Shown here: in pieces, positions 38,968 to 48,762 of the stretch
Layout: each line of letters begins with the position of its first letter
Position numbering within the stretch: the first letter of the stretch is position 1
Assembly: GCA_963699805.1 (NCBI GenBank)
Contig: CAVOVH010000005.1
Coordinates: 744,001 to 808,000, forward strand
DNA: 64,000 nucleotides
Direction: 5' to 3'
Source of the DNA: JAGTVG01 sp963699805
GTDB taxonomy: Bacteria; Bacteroidota; Bacteroidia; Cytophagales; Cyclobacteriaceae
Notes under the pieces: generated by a model
Databases searched by the model: none
What the model was told of the DNA's origin: nothing
Seen by the model: only the letters and a program-made list of their open reading frames with translations
Program-made: the position numbers and the translations under genes

Positions 38968-41001
38968 ATGACTGAAGAAAAACATCTCCTGGCGGTCATC
39001 ATGTTCACCGACATTGCCGGTTATACCGCTATGATGGGTGAAAATGAGGATAAGGCAATGCAGATTCTTCGAAAAAATCGCGACATACAAAAAACTTCAA
39101 TCAGTAAACATGGAGGTGTATGGCTGAAGGAAATGGGGGATGGCATTCTGGCACGATTTGATAGCGTTTTAAATGCCATCTTGTGCGCCCAGGAAGTCCA
39201 AAAACAGATCTACGAGACCAACGAATTTAAAGTTCGAATCGGTATCCACCTCGGGGATATTACGATTGAAAACGAGGATGTTTTTGGAGATGGGGTTAAT
39301 ATCGCCTCCCGGCTGCAATCCATAGCGGATCCCGGAGGAATATATGTTTCCGAATCTGTCATCAGGGCTATACGAGCAAGGGATGAGATAAAATATATCA
39401 TGGTTGGTACCGTGGGACTTAAAAATGTTTCCTATCCGGTCCAGGTTTATGCCATTCAAGGTGAAGGAATTTCTGTTCTTTCCCACCAAAAAATAAAGGA
39501 ACTTTCCTCATCCCAATCTGGAAAAGGTAACAAATACAGACGTATCACTTTTCTGATTGCGGTTATTATCATTGCCATCTCCGGATGGTTGATCAGGGAA
39601 TTCATCCTGCTCCCCAGGATTTCATCCATATCCTCCCTGGCTGTTTTACCTTTAGCCAACCTGTCTGGGGATCCGGAACAGGATTATTTTGTGGTCGGGA
39701 TGCAGAATGCCCTGATCTCCGAATTATCCAAGATTGGTTCACTCAGGATCATTTCCAGGCAATCGACAATACAGTTTGAAGGAAGTATCTTACCCATGAA
39801 GGAAATTGCCAGACAACTGAATGTTGATGCCATCGTGGAAGGTTCAGTTGTTAAATCCTCAAATCATGTATGGATCCAGATACAGTTAATCAAACCTAAG
39901 CCGGAAGAATCCAATCTCCTGGCTCAATCATATGATCGTGAGATGTCCGACGTGTTAACAATGCACAGGGAAATTACCCGGGATATTGCCGACAGGATAC
40001 AGGTTAAGTTATCTGCTGGAATAACGTCACATTTGTTGGATACTGGAAAAGTAAATCCTGAAGCTTATGAGGCCTATTTAAAAGGACAATTTCAATGGGA
40101 CAAGCTGACACGTGAAAGTCTTGACATGGCTGAAAATTATTTCAACCTGGCCAGGGAAAAAGATCCGGAATATGCCCTGGCTTATATGGGATTATCCATC
40201 ATCGGCCTGGGTCGAGCACAGATGGGATATACTCCATGGTTGGAGGTTGCACAGAAAAGTTTCAAGTATATAGATAAAGCCATGGAACTGGACAGCACCC
40301 TGGCGGAAGTTCATTTTATGAACGCGGCTTTTAATATGTGGGGGTTGTGGAAATGGGAAAAATCTGAGCAAGAATTCATCAAGACTTTAGATCTTAATCC
40401 AAATTATGCACTGGCACGTACCTATTACTCTCAGTTTCTATGTTGGACAAAAAGGCCGGAGGAAGGCCTGGAGCAGATGGAATTGGCTCTGAAATTAGAC
40501 CCGTTCAATACTTTATATAAGGAAATATACGGGATGAACCTCTTGTTTACAAAAAAGTATAAAGAAGCCCGGGAATTATTGGAAGGCATCCTTGAAACGA
40601 ATCCTGAAAGCCCTATTGCCCTTAGCACACTACGATCCGTATATCACATGCAAAAAAGAGACGAAGAAGCCCTGGCAATTTGGAAACGGACTCTCTCAAA
40701 TGATCCCCAGGCACTACAAACCCTGGATAAAGGATACCAGGAAGGGGGTTATTCAAAAGCACTTCAACGGCTTGCCGAAATGCTTACCGAAAGATCTAAA
40801 ACAACATACATTAGACCATGGCTGATCGGGACGATATACACCCGTGCCGGTATGAAACGTGAAGCGATTGAATGGCTGGAAAAAGCCTATAATGTACACG
40901 ATCCCAATATGCCCGGTATCGATGTCGACCCGATCTTTGATTATCTGCGTGAAGAACCGGAATTCCAGGCATTAATTGAAAAAATGGATTTCCCTGATTA
41001 G
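38968..41001 (+). CDS. class III adenylate cyclase with membrane helix, TolB-like domain and TPR (copy 2)
   Basis: A 677-aa paralogue of the upstream gene with identical domain order. MTEEKHLL, FTDIAGYT (Asp15) and WLKEMGDGILARF (Asp58) keep the catalytic residues, and GDGVNIASRLQ keeps the transition-state pair. The helix lies at about 190-212, followed by SLAVLPLANLSG and VDAIVEGSV, then TPR repeats. Cyclase and linker regions look most alike and the TPR part has diverged more, fitting two sensors sharing one output. The 38-bp gap from copy 1 suggests co-transcription. The ligand sensed is unknown. It converges with a small lipoprotein gene 16 bp downstream. Confidence 0.9.
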   Translation: MTEEKHLLAVIMFTDIAGYTAMMGENEDKAMQILRKNRDIQKTSISKHGGVWLKEMGDGILARFDSVLNAILCAQEVQKQIYETNEFKVRIGIHLGDITIENEDVFGDGVNIASRLQSIADPGGIYVSESVIRAIRARDEIKYIMVGTVGLKNVSYPVQVYAIQGEGISVLSHQKIKELSSSQSGKGNKYRRITFLIAVIIIAISGWLIREFILLPRISSISSLAVLPLANLSGDPEQDYFVVGMQNALISELSKIGSLRIISRQSTIQFEGSILPMKEIARQLNVDAIVEGSVVKSSNHVWIQIQLIKPKPEESNLLAQSYDREMSDVLTMHREITRDIADRIQVKLSAGITSHLLDTGKVNPEAYEAYLKGQFQWDKLTRESLDMAENYFNLAREKDPEYALAYMGLSIIGLGRAQMGYTPWLEVAQKSFKYIDKAMELDSTLAEVHFMNAAFNMWGLWKWEKSEQEFIKTLDLNPNYALARTYYSQFLCWTKRPEEGLEQMELALKLDPFNTLYKEIYGMNLLFTKKYKEARELLEGILETNPESPIALSTLRSVYHMQKRDEEALAIWKRTLSNDPQALQTLDKGYQEGGYSKALQRLAEMLTERSKTTYIRPWLIGTIYTRAGMKREAIEWLEKAYNVHDPNMPGIDVDPIFDYLREEPEFQALIEKMDFPD

Positions 41002-41017
41002 GTCATTTAGAATTCCA

Positions 41018-41395
41018 TCATTCCTTCACTTTGTTTGCCGTAAAAGGAATTTCATACCCCTGCACCGTGATCTTTGCGTTCAATACATCTTGCATAAATT
41101 CACCGGATAGATCCATATCCATGTCAAAGGCATAAAAATTTGCTGTCAGGATATTGTTTTCAATTTTAAGATCCCTTAAATCAGTGGATCCCATGTCGGA
41201 ATTAATGGATCCGGTCATTTCTTTTCCTTCCTTGTTCAAAATGATCCAGCCGGATTGCCTTCCCTGTGGGGTATCGATTTCATAATTCCACCTTCCAATA
41301 TAATTGGAAGTGGTCATTTTTGTGGTGGCACAACCTATATATAACACTGTTAATAAAATAAACATAAAAAATCGGATGATCGGAAATTTTTTCAT
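41018..41395 (-). CDS. small lipoprotein, unknown function
   Basis: A 125-aa lipoprotein with Cys22 in LYIGCATTK. The mature part is an all-beta pattern (YIGRWNYEIDTPQGRQ, GWIILNKEG, GYEIPFTANKV), similar in style to lipocalin-like small lipoproteins of this phylum. No family is recognised. It converges with the second cyclase gene, only 16 bp between stops and no visible terminator. Confidence 0.65.
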   Translation of the reverse strand: MKKFPIIRFFMFILLTVLYIGCATTKMTTSNYIGRWNYEIDTPQGRQSGWIILNKEGKEMTGSINSDMGSTDLRDLKIENNILTANFYAFDMDMDLSGEFMQDVLNAKITVQGYEIPFTANKVKE

Positions 41396-41590
41396 GGATT
41401 AAAAAATTATGTGAATTATAAACGAAAATTTTGAACCCTAATTTATGATAATTCTGTTTGTATTCAAGTACTTTTCGAGGAACGTTGAATTTTTTCTGTA
41501 AATGGTCGAAAATGTAAATATCTTCTGGAAGGATTAGGTGAACCTGGAAAGTACCTTCGGTCTATTGATTTTCCGATATAAATGGGAATT

Positions 41591-43114
41591 TCAAAGGTCA
41601 AATCCCCTGGGTTGAATGAATTTTTCCAATTTCCCAAGCATAAAATCGACGATTAATGCCAGCAAGGCGGCAGGGATGGCTCCTTTCATGATCAGGGCAT
41701 GATCATTCAGGGTGATCCCGGTAATGATAAAATCGCCCAGCCCTCCGGCTCCAATAAAAGCCGCCAGGGTGGCCGTACCAATATTAATCACCATGGAGGT
41801 CCGGATCCCCGCCATGATTACACGGGTGGAAATGGGAAGTTCGAGCATATACAGCAATTGCCAGTTGTTCAATCCCATAGATATACCACTTTCTTTCAGT
41901 CTGGGATCAATGGTCTGGATCCCGGTATGCGTATTCCGGATAATGGGCAGCAAACCGTATAAAAACAAAGCGGCGATGGCTGGTTTAAATCCTATACCAA
42001 ATAGAGGGATCATAAAACCCAGTATCGCCAGGCTCGGGATCGTCTGGATAATATTGGCAAATCCCAGGATCAGCCCGGCCATTTTTTGATTCCGGGTAAT
42101 GTAAATACCCAACGGGATCCCAACAATCACCGCCATCAGGGTGGCGATCATCGTGAGGTAAATATGTCTTCCCAACTGTTTAAGCAGTAAAGGAGTGGAA
42201 TCTGGATTCCCGGAACCTTTCTCCACTTCGATCCAGCCTTTTTCTACCAGAAAACTGTGGGCCACCTGTTCAATCGGTTCGCCGTTCACTTCCACACGGA
42301 AATTTAGACGTCGCATTTCCCTGGTGGATATTTTTCCGGATAAAAAGCTGAGTTTTTCCTTTAATCCGGGATTGGCTTGAAAAGTTTCATTCCGCACCAC
42401 CAGGGCTCCTTCATAAGGAGGGAAAAATTCCCGGTCGTCTTCCAGCATCTTGAGATCATACCTCTCCAGCTTTCCATCTGTTTCATATGCGTCAGTAACG
42501 TCAATCTCACCCTGTTCGATGGCCATGTAAACCAGCCCATGCTCCATTCCCCTCACATTCATATCACCAAATCCATAATAATTGGATAACCCCACAAATC
42601 CATCCGGGCGATTTAAGAACTCATGTGAAAATCCTATTTTAACCTGATCCCTGATCGCATTCAGTTCGGATATTTTGTTGATGCGAAAAGTGTCCCGGAT
42701 CACCAGGGTATATTTATTGCTAAAACCAAGCGGATCCAGCCAGGTGAGATTGTATTTCCGGTAAAAGGCTTGTTTCACTTCTTCAAACGTGTTACGGGCA
42801 TTTTTTTCTTCCACACTTCGATTCAGGATCGCTGTTAGCCCGGTCCCGGTATATTCCGGATAAAGATCGATTTCTCCCTGTCGGAGCGCTTCAAAACAGA
42901 TCATTGTTCCTCCCAGGCCAAATCTCCGGCCGACCTGAAAGCCATTGTTTTCAAGATACTGTGCAACCATTTCTGCCAGCAACCGTGATTCAGGGAATTT
43001 TTTACTGCCAATGCTGATCTCATTGGGTTGTTGAGCCCAGGTCATATTGTTCAGAATGAAGCAAAGAAATAAAAGCCAATATATTCCCTGCTTAATACGC
43101 ATGAATCTGGGCAT
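41591..43114 (-). CDS. osmolyte ABC transporter, fused substrate-binding and permease protein (OpuB/ProX-ProW type)
   Basis: A 507-aa fusion. After a Sec signal (about residues 1-27) comes an OpuAC-type substrate-binding domain (ISIGSKKFPESRLLAEMV, GGTMICFEAL, DLYPEYTGTGL), then from about 305 a permease with six helices (HIYLTMIATLMAVIVGIPLG, the EAA-like TGIQTIDPRLKESG and IGAGGLGDFI). This class takes up glycine betaine, choline or related osmolytes. The binding domain precedes the permease, so it is exported and tethered to it. The first ATG (43114) overlaps the upstream ATPase by 23 nt; the ATG at 43102 is also possible. The ATP-binding partner is directly upstream. Confidence 0.9.
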   Translation of the reverse strand: MPRFMRIKQGIYWLLFLCFILNNMTWAQQPNEISIGSKKFPESRLLAEMVAQYLENNGFQVGRRFGLGGTMICFEALRQGEIDLYPEYTGTGLTAILNRSVEEKNARNTFEEVKQAFYRKYNLTWLDPLGFSNKYTLVIRDTFRINKISELNAIRDQVKIGFSHEFLNRPDGFVGLSNYYGFGDMNVRGMEHGLVYMAIEQGEIDVTDAYETDGKLERYDLKMLEDDREFFPPYEGALVVRNETFQANPGLKEKLSFLSGKISTREMRRLNFRVEVNGEPIEQVAHSFLVEKGWIEVEKGSGNPDSTPLLLKQLGRHIYLTMIATLMAVIVGIPLGIYITRNQKMAGLILGFANIIQTIPSLAILGFMIPLFGIGFKPAIAALFLYGLLPIIRNTHTGIQTIDPRLKESGISMGLNNWQLLYMLELPISTRVIMAGIRTSMVINIGTATLAAFIGAGGLGDFIITGITLNDHALIMKGAIPAALLALIVDFMLGKLEKFIQPRGFDL

Positions 43115-43823
43115 TAATGAAGTTTTTTACAAATTCATCGGCTGGTCGTTGCTGTAGATCATCTTTTGTCCCGTATTGTTTAGCTTTACCTGCATCCATC
43201 AAAAGAATATGATCCGCCAACAGAAAGGCTTCCTGCAGGTCATGGGTGACAAACACAGTGGTTTTCCGAAGCTTTCTTTTGATCTCCAGGAACTCTTTCT
43301 GGAGCTGGTATCTTGTCAGGGGATCGAGAGCAGAAAAAGGTTCATCCAGCAACATGATGGGAGGGTCAACGGCGAGTGCCCGTGCAATACTAATCCGTTG
43401 TTGTTCTCCTCCGCTCATTTCTGCCGGATATTTTTCCAGGTAATGATCTGGGTCAAGTTGGATCAATTCCATCAAATCCCGGATTCGGTCCAGTATTTTT
43501 TCTTTCTGCCATTCTTCCAGCCGGGGAACCAGGCCTATATTCTGCCTCACGGTCCAGTGGGGAAAAAGGGAACCCTGCTGGGATACATATCCCATTTTCC
43601 TCCTTAATTTCACCGGATCTGTTTCAAGGACATTTTTCTGGTCGATCCAGATATTTCCCCCATCCGGTTCATCCAGCCGGTTGATCATTTTCAGGGTAGT
43701 GGATTTCCCACATCCGCTTGGGCCGATGAGGCAGAGGGTTTCCCCGGCTTGGACCTCAAAAGAAAGGTGATCTACCACCTTGATTCCATTGTATTTTTTT
43801 ACAAGGTCTTTGATACGGATCAT
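43092..43823 (-). CDS. OpuB/ProV-type ABC transporter ATP-binding protein
   Basis: A 243-aa ATPase with Walker A at about 34-42 (GPSGCGKST), the Q-loop segment GYVSQQGSLFP, ABC signature MSGGEQQR and Walker B IMLLDEPFSALDP with a switch His in FVTHD. It lacks the C-terminal CBS pair of many OpuCA/ProV proteins, so osmotic control through CBS binding is absent. It overlaps the permease fusion gene, and the two should form one importer for compatible solutes. No promoter was identified upstream. Confidence 0.9.
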   Translation of the reverse strand: MIRIKDLVKKYNGIKVVDHLSFEVQAGETLCLIGPSGCGKSTTLKMINRLDEPDGGNIWIDQKNVLETDPVKLRRKMGYVSQQGSLFPHWTVRQNIGLVPRLEEWQKEKILDRIRDLMELIQLDPDHYLEKYPAEMSGGEQQRISIARALAVDPPIMLLDEPFSALDPLTRYQLQKEFLEIKRKLRKTTVFVTHDLQEAFLLADHILLMDAGKAKQYGTKDDLQQRPADEFVKNFINAQIHAY

Positions 43824-44012
43824 AATACACCTGAATGATCAACAAAGGTATAAATTCTGATGGTATTATTCTGAGGCACAAAATTGTATCGGTCACAAAA
43901 ATAATTTTTTACACAGCTTTTTATCATCGGATTAATTTATTAAAAAATATGCAGTCAAAATATTTTCAGTTGATTCAAACTCACGCTCCTGAATAAATTT
44001 ATCCGATAATGA

Positions 44013-44962
44013 TTATGCGGTTAGTTTCCACCTCCGATGACTCCATAACCACAATTCCAGTGAATCCTTAATCGCCTCATCCAACTGCCGGGCATATTTG
44101 TAAATGATTTCTCGTTCCTTCAATTCTTTGGGGTATTCTGTGATTATTTTAAATTCCAGTTCATAGCATCCTCTTCTTAATTTTCTGAACAACGGGAACA
44201 ACACCACCTGATTTCTTTTTTTGACTATTTTATCTGCACCTGTAAGAAAAGCAGTTTTCTGATTAAGGAAATGAGTCCAATGTTTGGCACTTACCCTGCG
44301 TGGACTCTGATCGCCGATTATTAAATTGAGGGTTAAAATATATTTTTGCTGATAATGGAGTATGGATTTATAGCCTATTTGAGATTCCACACAAATCCCC
44401 CCAAACCTTTCTCTTGCAATTTTTTTAAGCTGATCAAAATATTTATTGAGTAAAGGCTGATAAAACGACGTCAGTTGATGAGAGACAAATAAAGGTAAAA
44501 TGGGGATCCATTCCCAGTTACCAAAGTGTCCTGCATACAAAATTGCACTTCTGCGATTTTCATAGCGTTCCAGGATCAGGTCAATGTTTTTTACTTTAAG
44601 GCGTTTTGTGAATTCCTTCCAGCTCATGGATAAACTTTTTTTGTATTCAAAATAAGAGCAGAAAAATGTTTATAAAAGCTCTTTTCAATTTTTTTCAGTA
44701 CGATCGGTGTTTTTTCCAGAAAAGTATTTTCGAGATTTTTATATACCATTCTTCTTCTATAGTTTATGATGCGATACATAAAAAAACAGGTGACATCTGA
44801 TAAAAAATATAAGATGGGGAGTGGCATATAGGATACAAGATAGAATGGTATAAATTTTTTCCTTATTGTTTCCCTACAACATAAATTGGACTGATTTAGG
44901 CTAAAGGTAAAAAAGCTTTTTAGAATTAGAGCCCAGAATAAGGCTATGTAGTCTTTACTCAC
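44013..44962 (-). pseudogene. LpxL/HtrB-family lipid A acyltransferase, split by a single-base frameshift
   Basis: Two overlapping frames join into one lysophospholipid/lipid A acyltransferase. The upstream frame (GTG at 44962, or ATG at 44827 where conservation is better) carries MPLPILYFLSD and YRRRMVYKNLENTF. The downstream frame to 44013 carries the H-x4-E acyltransferase motif in GHFGNWEW and later LIIGDQSPR. The upstream frame ends at a TGA overlapping the ATG of the second by 4 nt. One missing T in the T-run at about 44652 (minus strand TTATTTTG) would join the frames as ALIFEYKKSLSMSW. Intact proteins add secondary acyl chains to lipid A. Whether the lesion is biological is unknown. 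Confidence 0.8.
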
Positions 44963-45018
44963 CAGGAATTAAGACCTGATCATTTTAAATGAGTAGCGAT
45001 GGCTGGTAATAGCCTTTG

Positions 45019-47386
45019 CTACTCATATCTCAAACTGTCCACAGGATTTTTTAACGCAGCATTGATGGTTTGAAAGCCCACTGTAATTATGGCAATTAAT
45101 AAGGCCATCAAACCTGCTAAAACAAATATCCACCAGTATAATACAGTTTTGTAAGCAAAATTCTGAAGCCACATATTCATTACATACCAGGAAACTGGAC
45201 AGGCTATTAAAAATGAAATAAAAATCCATCTGGTGAATTCTTTTGACAGGAGCAGTACGATCCGTCTCACAGAGGCACCAACAACTTTACGTACACCTAT
45301 TTCCTTTGTTCTTCGCTGTATGGTATGTGATGATAAACCCAAAAGTCCAAGACATGCAATGAATAATGCAATCGCCGTGAAGTATTTAAAAAGTTTTGAA
45401 ATCCGAACCTCAGACTGATACATCTGCTCGAGGCGATCATCGAAAAAACCAAAAATAAATGGAGAGACCGGATTGATCTTTTTCCAGACCTGTTCAATAT
45501 TCTCAATAGTTTGATGAATATTTTCTCCCTGAATACGTACGATAAACACATTCGGATCGTCCTTTAGTGGTATTAACAGTAAAGGTTCAACTGTTCTTTT
45601 CAGTGATTCAAAATTAAAATCATTTGTTACACCTACGATGGTAGCTTTTACATCCCCTGACCCAAAATATTTGCCTACTGGTTCATTTAATTTCATCCTT
45701 CTGATTGCTTCTGCATTAAGAATCACATCCAGGTTTTCAATTTTATCTATTTCATAATTGTCAAAACGATCAGAAAAGGAACTTCCATCAACAAATGGAA
45801 TTTCAAGAACTGTGAAATAATTCTTATCGACCCACATCGTATTGATCAATACCTTAAGGTTTGGATCTTTATCTTCCCAATCGAATTCCCAGGAAGAATT
45901 TCCAGACCAGAAAGGAGGCTTATCCGCTTTGGAAAGCTTTATCACGCCTGGAATTTTAAGTATTTCATTTGAAAATGGGATATGATTCTGCTTTGCCTGA
46001 CCCTGTAATTCAATATAAATCAGATTTTCAGATTTATAACCCAGGTTGAAGTTTTTTATGTACTGTAATTGAGATAAAACAACCATAGCGCTGACAATTA
46101 AAATAATTGATAAAGTGAACTGGACGATTACAAGTATACTGCGAAGCCTCACTTGTTTTTTGGATTTCACCATGATCATGGATTTCAATGCCCTTACAGG
46201 AGAAAATGATGATAATATCACCGCCGGATAGATCCCAGATAGCAAAGTCGTAATAATGCCGGCTCCCACAAAAAGGAGCATCAGACTTCGGTTTTTAAAT
46301 ATATTCGGGAAGGATATTCTTACCTGAAATGTCATCAAATAAAGGGATCAACAAATACGCGATAACAGCAGCAAGGATTAAACTAATAAATACCAGGAGA
46401 ATATTTTCACTCAAAAATTGAAATATCAAATTGCTGCGATGGGCGCCTACTACTTTCCGGATACCTACCTCCTGTGCTCTTGTTTCGGATCTTGCCGTCG
46501 TTAAATTCACGAAATTTACACTGGCTATCAGTAAAATAATAATTCCAATAGCAATAAAAAGGTAGATATACTGTACCTGATTGTTATCCCCTGAATATGA
46601 ATATAAATGATCTTTTACAAGGGGCTTAACAAACAAAGTGGTGTTTTCCTGTCCATTATCCTTACAAAGATTTTCTATCTTCTGCTGAAATAATTCAACT
46701 GAGGTACCCTCCTTTAACAATATGGTTGTACGAGGCCAATTATTCCCCCAGCTGTTCAAATCCCTTCCAAAAATCTTTTCCATCTGAACAAATGGAACCA
46801 AAATGTTAAACTTGAAGGTTGAATTATCAGGGACATTTTCCAATACAGCGCCAACCTCAAATTCATATTGATCATCCATCTTTAAAGTTTTACCGACAGG
46901 ATCAACATTTCCAAAAAATACCTCAGCAATTTCACTGGTAATCATGATTCTGTCAGGATCTTTCAAAGCATTGGGATCACCTGCCAGTATATTGAATGTG
47001 AAAACACTTAGAAATTCGGGATCAACCATAGCGATTGGTCCGGCGTTGAATACTTTATTTTCAAAACCAATGGGTCTGTTTCCAATCCATATTGTTCTGG
47101 TGACATTTATAACTTCCGGATATTTATTTTGCAGCTCATCTTTAAGGGCGAATGGCGTGTTGTTGGTATACAAATTCTGACCTTCGGAATATTCCTGCTT
47201 TTCAATGATGCAGAACAATTGATCAATATTTTTATGGAATTTATCAAAGTTCATTTCATCCATAACCCATAGCAGGATAAGTACAAAAGTTGCCATACCA
47301 ATCGACAATCCAATTGATGTAATGCCTGAAAATATTTTATTCCTGAAAATGTTTCTAACAGCGACCGTAAGGTAGTGCCTGATCAT
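45019..47386 (-). pseudogene. MacB/FtsX-type ABC transporter permease, split by a single-base frameshift
   Basis: A permease of the MacB-PCD/FtsX family in two frames. The first (47386 to 46295, 363 aa) has an N-terminal helix, the periplasmic MacB-PCD domain and the first FtsX core (QEVGIRKVVGAHRS). The second (to 45019) continues with FVGAGIITTLLSGIYP, a second periplasmic domain and the C-terminal FtsX core (KEIGVRKVVGASVRR). The junction is near 46316, where minus strand AAGAATATCC carries one extra base; removing one A gives GKISFPNIFKN, the expected continuation. Total length, about 790 aa, is usual for two-core Bacteroidota permeases. No ATPase partner is adjacent, so even intact it depends on one elsewhere. 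Confidence 0.85.
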
Positions 47387-47997
47387 AATGTTAAGTTTTT
47401 AAATAAAAAATGATGACCATTGTCATAAATCCATCTTCATTATCGTATTCTATCAATAAGATACCGTTTCACGCTCTTACTGGGTATGTATGAATTTTAT
47501 TAAGTGTTATATATAGATTAAAGTTCATACAACCCGCATTTACCTTAAGAAAAATTATATATGTTATTTATCGTACATGCAGGTATATTAAAGCTTATTA
47601 TAATTAATATACTATTAAATATGACTCAATAAGGAATGAATAGTTGCAAATTATTCATTTTTTTTTAGGATTTAGATGACCACGAATGAGTACAATCCTT
47701 ACATTATTTCTGCTTATGAACCTTGCTACTTTTCACACATAAATTGTTCAATTCCTATGGTCGGATCGGAAAGTGCTTGAAAAATACGGGAATTATATTT
47801 AATACTGAGATAAATTTCAGTACTGTTTCAATAAGAAAAGAAAAAAAACGTGTAAGTAATTGATTTACAAACGTTTATCATTTTTTATCAAGCTTCCCAG
47901 GTTGGGCTTCCCGATTTCCCGGCGGTTATCGGGACTGGCTTTTTGCCCAAGTTTATTTATTAATAAAAAATCCCTTTTTGTATCTGTAATTGATGTT
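47387..47997. other. 611-bp intergenic region, no gene seen
   Basis: AT-rich throughout, with no open frame beyond short noise. A dyad CCCGAT ... ATCGGG lies within about 47911-47936 next to GGCTTCCCG, a string also found in the gap near 36541. The FtsX-type permease promoter should lie at the left end and the 3' end of the GIY-YIG gene at the right. No terminator with a clean T-run was found. Confidence 0.4.
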
Positions 47998-48270
47998 CTA
48001 TAGTCTGAATAGAGAAAAGGTATCTTTCAGCATCAATTTCAAAATTTTTTTGCCAGCTGTTGTTTTAAAATACTTTTCTCTTCTCATGGCATCTCTTTTT
48101 GAAAAACAAATTTCACCGAATATCAATTCTAATGACCCTCTCTTAGCTGTACTGATCGTACCTCCCTTATTATGATTTTCAATACGTTTTTCAATATTGG
48201 TAGTATATCCAATATACATTTTGAAGTCTTTGTGACTTAATAATATGTATGCGCAATAGGGTAGGATCAT
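47998..48270 (-). CDS. GIY-YIG domain protein, small
   Basis: A 90-aa protein with the GIY-YIG nuclease-type core. YILLSHKDFKMYIGYTTN carries the YIL and YIG motifs, the helix has IEKRIENHNKGG, and Glu/Tyr residues follow in RREKYFKTTAG. Small stand-alone GIY-YIG proteins (YhbQ-like) are widespread and some have nuclease activity. It is downstream of tRNA-Asn on the same strand, with a hairpin terminator between. The coding call is strong because the whole domain is in one frame. Cellular role unknown. Confidence 0.8.
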   Translation of the reverse strand: MILPYCAYILLSHKDFKMYIGYTTNIEKRIENHNKGGTISTAKRGSLELIFGEICFSKRDAMRREKYFKTTAGKKILKLMLKDTFSLFRL

Positions 48271-48322
48271 AGCTGGTAAAGGTTAAAATTATAAAACGAT
48301 TGACATGTTAATATAAAAAAAT

Positions 48323-48354
48323 AGGCAACTTTTTGAAAGTTGCCTGGATTTTTT
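48323..48354. terminator. Rho-independent terminator, both strands
   Basis: A perfect 10-bp stem AGGCAACTTT/AAAGTTGCCT with a 3-nt loop spans 48323-48345. A T-run follows on the plus strand, and an A-run precedes it that acts as a T-run on the minus strand. It lies downstream of the leftward tRNA-Asn and upstream of the GIY-YIG gene. Confidence 0.75.
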
Positions 48355-48428
48355 ATCAGCCATGAAGTAGAACTCACTTTATTCGTTCACTTCACGGCGG
48401 TGTAGCGACCGGTAAGTCTGCTTCATCG

Positions 48429-48502
48429 CTCCCCAGGTTGGACTCGAACCAACGACCCTCTGATTAACAGTCAGATGCTCTAACCAGCTGAGCTACTGAG
48501 GA
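48429..48502 (-). tRNA. tRNA-Asn(GTT)
   Basis: A 74-nt cloverleaf on the minus strand. The acceptor stem is TCCTCAG/CTGGGGA with one wobble pair and discriminator G. The D-arm is AGCTCAGCTGGTTAGAGC. The anticodon loop CTGTTAA gives GTT. The T-arm contains TGGTTCGAGTCCA. CCA is not encoded. Confidence 0.95.
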
Positions 48503-48612
48503 ATTCCCTAAATGGAATGCAAACTTAGTACGACTTGCATAAATTATCAATAGTTGTCTTTGTTTTTTTATTTTATATTGATCAAGTCACGAAAAGGGCC
48601 TCTTTTTAACAT

Positions 48613-48678
48613 AAATGCGCCATAATGGCGCATTTTAAATCTGCACACACAGGTCCCTGCCATTATGGCTTGTTTTTT
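48613..48678 (+). promoter_or_regulatory. paired inverted elements upstream of hsp20, operator pair or attenuator-like
   Basis: A perfect 10-bp stem AAATGCGCCA/TGGCGCATTT with loop TAA spans 48613-48635. GCCATTATGGC at 48659-48669 is the exact complement of GCCATAATGGC within the first element (48619-48629) and is followed by TTGTTTTTTT. The two could be twin operators with centres 40 bp apart, or the second half could pair with the first as a terminator stem. The hsp20 start is about 95 bp downstream. Confidence 0.45.
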
Positions 48679-48762
48679 TCCTTGATTCCGCAGGAAATTG
48701 AGCTGGTATAGTTTTTATGGTTAACTGGATAAATGAATAAGAAACTTAAAAATTAAAAAACT

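Noticed and set aside
44624..44627. Two translationally coupled acyltransferase genes with ATGA overlap
   Set aside because: The two parts are the N- and C-terminal halves of one enzyme and join cleanly with one added T.
47885..47940. tRNA relic: CCCAGGTTGG as in the 3' part of tRNA-Asn
   Set aside because: Only about 10-12 nt match and there is no cloverleaf; probably chance.
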